Assembly (NCBI GenBank): GCA_963712165.1
Contig: CAVQGY010000004.1
Span: 1-64,000, forward strand
Length of the DNA stretch: 64,000 nt
DNA from: B10-G9 sp963712165
Lineage (GTDB): Bacteria; Chloroflexota; Anaerolineae; Anaerolineales; UBA11858
Direction: 5' to 3'
In this document: positions 42,927 to 50,690 of the stretch, one piece after another
Layout of the letters: each line of letters starts with the position of its first letter
How positions within the stretch are numbered: position 1 is the stretch's first letter
Translations under genes and position numbers: made by a program
Notes under the pieces: model-generated
What the model saw: the letters and a program-made list of their open reading frames with translations, nothing else
What the model was told of the DNA's origin: nothing
The model's database searches: none

Positions 42927-43595
42927 GTGATCGAGGGCAGGTTATTTGCAGTATTAACAGGGGATATAGTGGATTCCTCCGGATTGCGGAAACCGGGTCA
43001 GCAGCCAGTTTCCACATTGATCGAGAATACGGCAATGTGGGTCCAGAAGCATTTTCACCAGGCAATTCACGGGCGGATCGATGTGTTCAGAGGGGATAGC
43101 TGGCAAATGGTGGTGCGCGAACCAGAGATCGCTGTTCGGATCGGCCTCTATATCCGGGCTTTATTGAAAGCTAATTATGAAATGGACTCCAGGGTATCGA
43201 TCGGTTATGGACCTGTGGAATACTTGCCATCGGATCAGATTTCCACAGGAACGGGATTGGCGTTCACCTTATCAGGTCAAGGTCTAGAGGAATGTCAAAA
43301 GCCGGTCAGGATGAACTTGAGTTTTCCACAGCCGAAGGGAATCTGGGAAGAGCAGGGGTTGACCACTATCATCAGGTTGATCGATCTGCTGGTGGTTCGC
43401 TGGACCCCTGGACAATCCCGGGCAGCGGCAGGGGCACTGATCGGTTTGACCCAGGCAGAGATCGCAGATGGTTGGCAGCCTGACCCGGTGAGCCAACAAG
43501 CTATTTCCCAGCATTTGGAAAACGCCGGCTGGACCCAGATCAAAAAAGCTGTATACTTTCTGGAGGAAATCCTGCCAGTCGTTTTATCACCTTGA
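42927..43595 (+). CDS. SatD-like protein with C-terminal HTH
   Basis: A 222-residue protein. The N-terminus, FAVLTGDIVDSSGL, matches the opening of the SatD family, whose biochemical role is unknown. The middle has an RIDVFRGDSWQMVV segment and the SIGYGPVEYLP turn. The C-terminus (LTQAEIADGWQ, PVSQQAISQHLENAGW) looks like a helix-turn-helix, so DNA binding is likely. The start is GTG 42927, with GGAGAGGTGG upstream; the frame continues 11 codons further. Repeated operators cover its promoter and that of the next gene, which suggests self-control (inference). A DUF3307 gene follows. Confidence 0.8.
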   Translation: MIEGRLFAVLTGDIVDSSGLRKPGQQPVSTLIENTAMWVQKHFHQAIHGRIDVFRGDSWQMVVREPEIAVRIGLYIRALLKANYEMDSRVSIGYGPVEYLPSDQISTGTGLAFTLSGQGLEECQKPVRMNLSFPQPKGIWEEQGLTTIIRLIDLLVVRWTPGQSRAAAGALIGLTQAEIADGWQPDPVSQQAISQHLENAGWTQIKKAVYFLEEILPVVLSP

Positions 43596-43606
43596 TTATT
43601 TGAGGG

Positions 43607-43639
43607 TTGTAACTTAAGAAAACAAGCTTTAAAACTTGT
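43607..43639 (+). promoter_or_regulatory. DUF3307 gene promoter with third SatD-type operator
   Basis: -35 TTGTAA (43607-43612), 17-bp spacer, -10 TAAAAC (43630-43635). ACAAGC-N6-ACTTGT (43622-43639) covers the -10 and differs from the satD sites by one base. No T-run follows, so it is not a terminator. Confidence 0.65.
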
Positions 43640-43657
43640 ATTAGGGAGTAACAAACC

Positions 43658-44434
43658 ATGACTGACCCCTTCCTGGGATTGTTCATCCCGACCCTTTTTG
43701 CCCATTTACTGACAGATTTTATTTTTCAAACAGATGCATCAGTTCGCGCAAAACGCAAGATAATTGGTTTGATTGTGCATGGACTGATCGCAGGGATCCT
43801 GTCATACCTGTTCATTGGGGTGATCCCTGGGTGGGAGATCCCTCTTGGAATAGCCCTGACACACGGCCTGCTGGATGCCTGGAAGATGCGTTCTCAAAGA
43901 GGAACACGCCTGCGAAGGTTTGTGGTTGATCAATTGGGCCATCTCATCATCCTGGGCCTCTTTTCTTGGGCAGCGGTTTATAAGTATGGTGAATTTCCAG
44001 GTCTTTGGGCCAACCTTTTTAATTGGCCTTATCTGTTAGTGCTGACGGTGCTTTCCGGATCGATCATATCGATTTACGTGGCCAGTTTCCTGGTGGAGCT
44101 GTCTTTTGAGGCCCTGGGGATAAATAAGATCCCACCATCATCAGCGGCAAGTGGCCCTGAAGGTCCTCAGGAAAGTGAGGTGGGCATCGCAGATGGCGGC
44201 AGGGTCATCGGATATCTTGAACGCGCTTTGATCACTCTTTTTATCCTGGCTGGTTATCCTGCGGGTATTGGGTTCTTGGTTGCTGCTAAATCCGTTTTTC
44301 GGTTCGGGGAACTTACCGATCCAAGCCGGCGTTGGCAAGCGGAATATATCATCATCGGCACATTGCTGAGTATTTTACTCGGAACTTCATTTGCTTACCT
44401 GACAGCCTGGGCTGCAGGAATTATCATCCCCTGA
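43658..44434 (+). CDS. DUF3307 integral membrane protein
   Basis: A 258-residue membrane protein of the DUF3307 family, recognised by its N-terminal HLLTDFIFQTD and HGLIAGILSY segments and the GLLDAWKMRSQ stretch, then DQLGHLIIL. About six or seven hydrophobic segments are present; the charged residues in the first half (H, D, Q within helices) suggest a catalytic or transport role, but the function is unknown. GGGAG lies nine bases before the ATG. SatD and DUF3307 genes being neighbours, and here under the same operator, suggests one functional unit. Confidence 0.85.
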   Translation: MTDPFLGLFIPTLFAHLLTDFIFQTDASVRAKRKIIGLIVHGLIAGILSYLFIGVIPGWEIPLGIALTHGLLDAWKMRSQRGTRLRRFVVDQLGHLIILGLFSWAAVYKYGEFPGLWANLFNWPYLLVLTVLSGSIISIYVASFLVELSFEALGINKIPPSSAASGPEGPQESEVGIADGGRVIGYLERALITLFILAGYPAGIGFLVAAKSVFRFGELTDPSRRWQAEYIIIGTLLSILLGTSFAYLTAWAAGIIIP

Positions 44435-44466
44435 GGAATGTATTCCCAAGGTATTCATAAATGAAA

Positions 44467-44496
44467 CGGGGAACGGATCTTTCCATCCGTTCCCCG
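44467..44496. terminator. Bidirectional terminator, 12-bp stem
   Basis: CGGGGAACGGAT (44467-44478) and ATCCGTTCCCCG (44485-44496) pair around a 6-nt loop, between the convergent DUF3307 and aldo/keto reductase genes. A short T-rich tail follows on the minus strand only. Confidence 0.75.
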
Positions 44497-44526
44497 GTCG
44501 TCTCCCATTATTCTTCCAATCAGGTT

Positions 44527-45519
44527 TCAGCGCATGTCGGCAGGAAGTTTAGGTTTATTATCGAGGATTTCCTCAATTTTTTCCACAATATCCGGTGTCA
44601 GTTGTTCTGCTACCTCGAGAGCTTTCATATTCTCTTCAACTTGAGATACCTTTGAAGCACCAGTGATCACAGTGCTTACATAGGGATTGAGCGTACACCA
44701 GGCTAATGCCAGCTGGGCAGTTGTGCAGCCCAGGTCTTTTGCCAATTCTGCCAGCTGGATGACTTTCTTGATCTCGTTCTGGGCTTTTTCATCAGTAAAT
44801 CGGCTTTTCAGCCACTCGTAACCAGCCAGGTTGGCCCGGGAATCTTCCGGGATGCCCTGGTTGTATTTGCCAGTCAGTAGACCGCTGGCCAGGGGACTCC
44901 AGATGGTCGTGCCGAGGCCGATTTCAGTGTATAACCTGTGATACTCAACCTCGACCCTTTCCCGGTGGAACATATTGTATTGGGGCTGTTCCATCAAAGG
45001 GGGGATGAGATGCTCCTGGCGAGCGATCCCATAGGCTTCCATGATTTGTTGAGCCGACCATTCACTGGTACCCCAGTAGAAAGCTTTCCCCTGATTGATA
45101 ACATGGTTGAACGCGCGTACAGTTTCTTCGATTGGAGTATGGATATCAGGTCTGTGAGCAAATACCAGGTCAACATACTCCAGATCCATCCTTTTCAGGG
45201 AGGCATCCAGGCCCTCTATGATGTGTTTTCGGGATAATCCGCGCTCATTCGGCCCGTCACCACCCCAGAAGATCTTGGTTGAAAGGACCAGATCTTTCTG
45301 CTTCCAACCTGTTTTCTTCAAGACCTTTCCCATGATCGTCTCGGCGTCCCCATTGCTGTATACTTCAGCGTTATCAAAGAAGTTAACACCTGCGTCAAAA
45401 GCTTTGGACATCAATTTGACCGCTTGATCAACATCTACCTGGCTTCCAAAGGTCACCCAGGACCCAAAAGACAGGGTGGACACTTTCAATCCAGATCTTC
45501 CTAAATACCTATATTCCAT
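44527..45519 (-). CDS. Aldo/keto reductase (Kv-beta-like)
   Basis: A 330-residue NADPH-dependent oxidoreductase of the AKR superfamily, closest to the voltage-gated K+ channel beta-subunit group: MEYRYLGRSGLKVS start, FDNAEVYSNGDAE with the catalytic Asp/Tyr, a lysine in LSTKIFWGG, HRPDIHTPIEE, and a C-terminal TGASKVSQVEEN. The start is ATG 45519 with GGGAGG six bases upstream. The substrate is unknown. It is the last gene of the operon that starts with the amidohydrolase-CYTH fusion. Confidence 0.94.
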   Translation of the reverse strand: MEYRYLGRSGLKVSTLSFGSWVTFGSQVDVDQAVKLMSKAFDAGVNFFDNAEVYSNGDAETIMGKVLKKTGWKQKDLVLSTKIFWGGDGPNERGLSRKHIIEGLDASLKRMDLEYVDLVFAHRPDIHTPIEETVRAFNHVINQGKAFYWGTSEWSAQQIMEAYGIARQEHLIPPLMEQPQYNMFHRERVEVEYHRLYTEIGLGTTIWSPLASGLLTGKYNQGIPEDSRANLAGYEWLKSRFTDEKAQNEIKKVIQLAELAKDLGCTTAQLALAWCTLNPYVSTVITGASKVSQVEENMKALEVAEQLTPDIVEKIEEILDNKPKLPADMR

Positions 45520-45542
45520 GATCAACCTCCCTATAAACGACT

Positions 45543-46329
45543 TTATCTCGAAGTCGGTTTAATTTTATCTGCAGCAGCAGCCAGGGCATCTGTTGAGCGG
45601 GCCGCTAGGATCGGGAAATGTATTTTTCCGTAATCTACTCCCGGCTGAGCGGGAAATGGCTGTTCGATATCCAGGGCCTTGATGGCTGCCCCGGCTTCTT
45701 TGATGATCAGCCAGCCTGCAGCAAAATCCCATATCCTGGGAGTGCTTTCCAGAGCAAGGATCGCTGTGTTCCTGGCTACCAGGCAAAGATGATAGGCTGC
45801 TGCGCCGAGCGAGCGCTTTTTATAGCGTGTTTTGATTTCATACCTCTCATGCATCCTGGAGCAATGCACAAACAGCGGGAACAGCTCATCTTCTATTCCA
45901 TCAACGAGGGATAAGGGTTGTCCATTCAGGAAGGCACCTCCCCCTTGTGAAGCTGTATACAGCTCATCGATAACAGGGAAGTATATTGCTCCATCTTGGG
46001 GATAGCCATCCTCCAGGTGGGCGATGGAAACGCCCCAGTAGTGCAGTCCATGGCTGAAGTTTACCGAGCCATCCAGAGGATCGATGACCCAGACGTGTTT
46101 GGTCTCAGGGTATACTCGTGGATTTTTCCTCACTTAGGATACCGTCCTGAGGGAATTTCTCCAGGAGAATCTCTTGAATGAGCTGGTCTGCCCGACGGTC
46201 AGCTTCCGTAACCAGGGTATGATCCGATTTCATCTCCCCGCCATTATGTCCTTCATGAAATAGAGGGAGGAGCTCGTTCCCGGTCGTTATGGCTGCCTGC
46301 GCCGCCACAGATAGTCTGTTTTCTGTCAT
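45543..46329 (-). pseudogene. Inositol-monophosphatase-family gene, split by one-base frameshift
   Basis: Two minus-strand frames together make one IMPase-like protein of about 262 residues. The first (46329 to 46105) covers the N-terminus through GILSEEK and then stops. The second (46133 to 45543) resumes with YPETKHVWVIDPLDGSVNF and runs to the end with WDFAAGWLIIKEAG. Removing one base from the run of five T at 46123-46127 joins them as LSEENPRVYPETKHVWV, a normal family sequence with all metal-binding Glu/Asp residues. The family dephosphorylates inositol phosphate, PAP or sugar phosphates. It is either a fresh pseudogene or a sequencing error; neighbours are intact. Confidence 0.88.
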
Positions 46330-46350
46330 GGTTTTGCCTGTTGGCTTATC

Positions 46351-47220
46351 TTACCGCGGCTGATGAGGATTGCGGTATTCAATATTGGGATTCTTAAGAA
46401 ATTCATATACTGCATCTTCGAGACTGATTTTTCCATCCCGGACCGCCATTTCATAGGCTTTGAACCATTTCCCTAGCTGCGGCCAACCTAACTGCAGTTC
46501 TGCCAGGATCAAATCTGCCAGCGGACCTCCCCCGGGAATAAAACCAGATTGGGAAAAATCATCTATAGCGGCATTGAGGTCATAAGATACCCTGGTGATC
46601 TCTGCCTGCCAATTTCCATTTATATGGGTGATCTGGGCGTATGCTGACCTTGTGTCTCCATCAAATGGCAGCCCGACCGATCCTGCGTTGATGATCAATG
46701 TGTTTTGGAATGTCCTTATTAAGGGTTGGTGGGTATGCCCGATAACAAAAAGTCGGGAATCTTCGGGAACCAATCCCCCTAACCTGCTGTCAGGGGTGCT
46801 GGGGTAGATTCCGGTCCGATCCCCGGCAAGGGAGGCGTGGGCAGCCTGGATCAGTCCGGATCCGGGAAGGTCGATCTTTATCTCAAGGGGGGTACTGATC
46901 AGGTTATCGAGATCCTCCCTGGTCAGCGATCCATATGTCCAATAGATCACCTGCCTGAGGGAATAGTCAACTCCCTCCCTGGAAAAGTTGGGATCCTCGA
47001 AATCCAGCACATACCCCTCATGATTACCCTTGATCACATGCCAGGTTGGATGGGTTGATTGAGCCAGGATCAGATCCAAACAATCCTTGGAGCGGGGACC
47101 TCTATTGATGATATCTCCTAAGATCAGGACCAGGTCAGGCTGCCAGGCTTCGACATGGTCAAGCACGGTAATCAATGCCTGGTAATTACCGTGGATATCA
47201 CCCAATGCAGCAATTTTCAT
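46351..47220 (-). CDS. Calcineurin-like metallophosphatase (YfcE/ApaH-like)
   Basis: A 289-residue metallophosphatase with all five motifs: GDIHGN, GDIINRGPRS, GNHEGY, a later AHAS and GHTHQP, followed by INAGSVGLP. This arrangement fits the group of small YfcE/PrpE/ApaH-like enzymes, which act on phosphodiesters, dinucleoside polyphosphates or phosphoproteins. The ATG lies 3 nt after the stop of the amidohydrolase-CYTH gene, so the two are coupled; the IMPase-like gene follows 21 nt on. Taken together the operon may process nucleotides (inference). Confidence 0.9.
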   Translation of the reverse strand: MKIAALGDIHGNYQALITVLDHVEAWQPDLVLILGDIINRGPRSKDCLDLILAQSTHPTWHVIKGNHEGYVLDFEDPNFSREGVDYSLRQVIYWTYGSLTREDLDNLISTPLEIKIDLPGSGLIQAAHASLAGDRTGIYPSTPDSRLGGLVPEDSRLFVIGHTHQPLIRTFQNTLIINAGSVGLPFDGDTRSAYAQITHINGNWQAEITRVSYDLNAAIDDFSQSGFIPGGGPLADLILAELQLGWPQLGKWFKAYEMAVRDGKISLEDAVYEFLKNPNIEYRNPHQPR

Positions 47221-47223
47221 AGC

Positions 47224-49206
47224 TCAGGATTTCGACTCAACGATTTGCACATAATCTCGGGTTTCTGCATCCTTGGGATGGCTGCCGAGCAGTTTCAGAA
47301 GATCTTCTGCTACCTGGGCTTTTTTCTCAGCATCCTCCAAACTCCAGGTGCGGCTTTTCACTTCCAGGAATGTACCCAGATTTGGCTCATCCAAGCGGTC
47401 CACATTGATGAAGAACTCAATATTCCGATAATTCACATTCCAGCGTTTACGGTCTTTTTCAATATATATCTCTCGGGCTGGTTTGAAATATTCCCTGTAA
47501 AAACGCAAACTATGTGGCGCTGGGGCTATAAATCGACTCCTGGAGAGCAGGACATCCTTTGGGAAGTGGCGTTCCCGTTCCTGCCCGATCAGCGTTAGCC
47601 GATAACGTATGTTTTCGATTTCCCCCTTGCTGTCAAGAAATTCGTCTTCCCGGTAACGCAGCCACCCTTCCTGGGGATCAGAGAAATTAAAATAGGTATC
47701 ATATTCGTGGTAGTGTCGGTAGTATAGGATTTCCAGTTCGGATTCCTTCAACCGGGTGATCACACTTTGAGGGTCTTCCAGTTTGACCTTCACCTGGACT
47801 TCGTAGCTTTCCTGCTCCTCTGCGCCGCCGATCGCGATCAGTTTAGAGAAAACTGACTGGAAGCGTTCAATCAGGAATTGGTCGATCTGTTGTGCTAGAT
47901 CCTGGGCCCGTGGTGTCAATTTGTCCAGGTCGATGGTCAATAATTCCCTGGAGCGCATCAACCAGCGGCCGTTGACCATCAGGTCTGTTACATCTGTTGA
48001 TTTCGCCGCATAAACCAACTGGGCATAAACGGAATCCTCATCATGTCTAAAATGAGGTGTATTGTGGAGAGTGTCGATATTTACCAGGATCAGATCAGCC
48101 TTTTTCCCAACTTCCAGGGAGCCGACCTGGCTATCGAGATGGATGGATTTGGCACCCAGATGAGTAGCCATATTAACTGCGGTCCTGGCCGGCACAACTG
48201 TGGGATCTCCACTGCTGCCTTTGGCGAGCAGAGCTGCCAGGCGAAGTTCTTCGAACATATCCAGATCGTTGTTGGAAGACACTCCATCGGTACCAATTCC
48301 CACACTCAATCCGTGCTCGAGCATATTGCTGATGGGGGCGATACCTGATGAGAGTTTCAGATTGGATGTGGGATTGTGAGCCACACCCACACCATGCCTT
48401 TGCAGGGTATGCATCTCCCGCTCATCAATATGCACGCAGTGGGCAGCGATCACCTTGGCTTTGAAAATACCGAATTGCTCCACGTAGGGGACAACAGGCA
48501 TATCATTTCGGTCCAGGCTGTCTTCAACTTCCTGGGCGGTTTCTGCGATATGGATATGCAGGGGAACATCATATTTTAGCGCCAGATCTGTCGCGGATCG
48601 CAATATTTCAACCGTGGAAGTATAAGGGGCATGAGGAGCGATCGCTGGAGTTATCAGGGGATGATCCTTCCATTTTTTGATCATTTCTTCAGAAGCCGCC
48701 AGGGATTCTTCATAGGAGTTGGCATCCGGAGCGGGGAATTTCAAGATGGTCTGGCAGCAGACGGCTCTCAGTCCGGCTTCAGCAGCCGCCTCTGCGACCT
48801 GGTCCTCAAAATAATACATATCCGCAAAACTGGTCACGCCAGAACGGATCAATTCAGCACAGGCCAGGGAGGTACCCAGGTGGACAAACTCAGGATTAAC
48901 AAACTCCCTTTCCACCGGCATGATATATCCCAGCAGCCAAACATCCAATCTGAGATCATCCCCCAGACCGCGCAGAAGATTCATCGGAACATGTGTGTGG
49001 GCGTTGACCAGTCCCGGCATAAGGACTTTGCCTTCACAATCCACCAATTCTCCCGGTTGGTATTTACCCTGGAGATCATCCTGTAACCCAACATCCGTTA
49101 TCTGGTCACCCACCACGGCCAGGGCTCCATTCTTAAATTGTGTGAACTGATCATCCATACAGATGATATGGGCGTTGATCAGTAAGGTATCCACTTTCTT
49201 AGCCAT
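47224..49206 (-). CDS. Amidohydrolase (MTA/SAH-deaminase-like) fused to CYTH domain
   Basis: A 660-residue fusion. Residues 1-435 are a COG0402 amidohydrolase close to 5-methylthioadenosine/S-adenosylhomocysteine deaminases: PGLVNAHTHVPM, HIAETAQE, AAHCVH, GTDGVSSNNDLDMFEE. About 465-655 form a CYTH domain (adenylate cyclase class IV/thiamine-triphosphatase fold), with alternating LRYRED, IRYRLT, YIEKDRKRW and FLEVKSRT strands. The canonical ExExK opening is E469-x-Q471-x-K473, so one Glu is lost, which may weaken metal-dependent catalysis. The start is ATG 49206, after AGGAGG. It leads an operon with two phosphatase-type genes and an aldo/keto reductase. Confidence 0.92.
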   Translation of the reverse strand: MAKKVDTLLINAHIICMDDQFTQFKNGALAVVGDQITDVGLQDDLQGKYQPGELVDCEGKVLMPGLVNAHTHVPMNLLRGLGDDLRLDVWLLGYIMPVEREFVNPEFVHLGTSLACAELIRSGVTSFADMYYFEDQVAEAAAEAGLRAVCCQTILKFPAPDANSYEESLAASEEMIKKWKDHPLITPAIAPHAPYTSTVEILRSATDLALKYDVPLHIHIAETAQEVEDSLDRNDMPVVPYVEQFGIFKAKVIAAHCVHIDEREMHTLQRHGVGVAHNPTSNLKLSSGIAPISNMLEHGLSVGIGTDGVSSNNDLDMFEELRLAALLAKGSSGDPTVVPARTAVNMATHLGAKSIHLDSQVGSLEVGKKADLILVNIDTLHNTPHFRHDEDSVYAQLVYAAKSTDVTDLMVNGRWLMRSRELLTIDLDKLTPRAQDLAQQIDQFLIERFQSVFSKLIAIGGAEEQESYEVQVKVKLEDPQSVITRLKESELEILYYRHYHEYDTYFNFSDPQEGWLRYREDEFLDSKGEIENIRYRLTLIGQERERHFPKDVLLSRSRFIAPAPHSLRFYREYFKPAREIYIEKDRKRWNVNYRNIEFFINVDRLDEPNLGTFLEVKSRTWSLEDAEKKAQVAEDLLKLLGSHPKDAETRDYVQIVESKS

Positions 49207-49620
49207 CGTCATTCCTCCTACCTGCACCTATAACCTATAGAACATAAATAGCAGAATTACCTCGTACCTACTATTTACACTCTCGTTATGGATTGAATAT
49301 ACTTTCGATTACCGATCATTGGCACTGCACCTGGGCAGCCGCAAATTCGAGTTAGACCAACTTGAACCAATAAAAGATCATCTCCCACAGGCGTAGCTGG
49401 TCTTGATATGGATACTCCTCAGTGAGATTATGACATCTGGGCCGGCAGGTGATTAGGATAGATTGTATCATCTCAAACTGGTTTTTATAAAGACGTATAT
49501 CAGGCCTGGATCGGCTTTAGGGAGAGTATATTCAGGAGGGATTTTCCGCTTTTTTATGGCCCCTTGATTGGTCCTTTTGGGAGGGTTTTAGGGGGTGATG
49601 TATGGTAAAATGGAGCATCG
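49207..49620. other. Long intergenic region without recognised element
   Basis: 414 bp between the divergent amidohydrolase-CYTH and membrane-protein genes. I find no open reading frame with a plausible start, no strong hairpin and no clear promoter apart from a TAAAAT box 9 nt before the ATG at 49621. Likely regulatory space. Confidence 0.4.
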
Positions 49621-50640
49621 ATGAATATCAATAAAATCGTCCTTCCAGAACCCCCAAATGTCCTAAAATCCATTCGAACCGGGTTTGATGCAATCACAAA
49701 ACACCTGTTATTATTGCTTTTTCCCCTGGGTTTGGATCTGTTATTGTGGTTTGGACCGCATATTCAAATCCGGTCGCTTATTGAAGGATTGATCCTGGAG
49801 ATGAACGATGTCTCTCAGATGTTTCCGGCAGACTTCGCTCAAATCATGCAGGAAGGTGAGGCCATCTGGTCCGTTGCGGCGGAGCGGATCAATTTGCTGG
49901 TTGCCTTGAGGTCGCTTCCTGTTGGGATATTCAGCCTGCTGTCGTCCATACTTCCGGTTAAAAACCCGCTGGGAAGCCCGATATTCTGGGATGTGACCAG
50001 TCCGGGGGCCGCTTTTATTTTCACCCTATTGATATTTATGGCAGGTTTGCTCCTGGGAGGGCTTTATTTCTCAGCTGTTCGCCAGGCAGCCATATTTGAT
50101 GAGGTTAAATGGCGGCCAATTTTAAAAGACTGGCCCCGCGTCAGCATCCAATCCCTTCTGCTTAGTGTCATCTGGGCGGGATTCTTCCTGGCAGTATTGG
50201 TACTGGGTAGTTGTGCTGCGACCGGAATGACTTTTTTCAGCGTCACCCTGGGCCAGGTTGCGATCATTTTCTTCGGGATCATCTGCTTTTGGCTCTTATT
50301 TCCGCTTTTCTTTTCTCCCCATGGCATCTATGTGCAGGGAGAAAAGGCCTGGCGCTCGCTCGTATCCAGCATCCGCTTGACGAATTTGACTTTCATGAGA
50401 ACCAGTATGTTCATTATGCTGGCCATTCTGGTTAACCAGGGATTGAATTTGGTCTGGCAGATCGCACCGGAAGACTCCTGGCTGATGGTGATCAGCATTC
50501 TCGGTAACGCCTTTGTGACCACTGGCATGCTGTCTGCTAGTTTTGTCTACTACCAGGATATCACTCGATGGGTGGAGGAATTGAAAACGTTGGGTGCGCC
50601 TCGGCCCATCATCGAGGAGCGGCCCACAATAGAAAATTAA
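49621..50640 (+). CDS. Unrecognised polytopic membrane protein
   Basis: A 339-residue protein with about six hydrophobic segments, near 26-46, 98-110, 128-150, 178-200, 208-232 and 268-290. The sequence between them is not strongly charged. It resembles membrane proteins often labelled as hypothetical in this group; I recognise no domain. GGAG lies five bases before the ATG and a TAAAAT box nine bases before it. It precedes gyrB in the same direction by 50 nt; co-transcription is possible. Confidence 0.75.
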   Translation: MNINKIVLPEPPNVLKSIRTGFDAITKHLLLLLFPLGLDLLLWFGPHIQIRSLIEGLILEMNDVSQMFPADFAQIMQEGEAIWSVAAERINLLVALRSLPVGIFSLLSSILPVKNPLGSPIFWDVTSPGAAFIFTLLIFMAGLLLGGLYFSAVRQAAIFDEVKWRPILKDWPRVSIQSLLLSVIWAGFFLAVLVLGSCAATGMTFFSVTLGQVAIIFFGIICFWLLFPLFFSPHGIYVQGEKAWRSLVSSIRLTNLTFMRTSMFIMLAILVNQGLNLVWQIAPEDSWLMVISILGNAFVTTGMLSASFVYYQDITRWVEELKTLGAPRPIIEERPTIEN

Positions 50641-50690
50641 CCTGAATCATGGTATGATGCGGGATTGCGTTTTGATTAGTGGAGGGTTCT

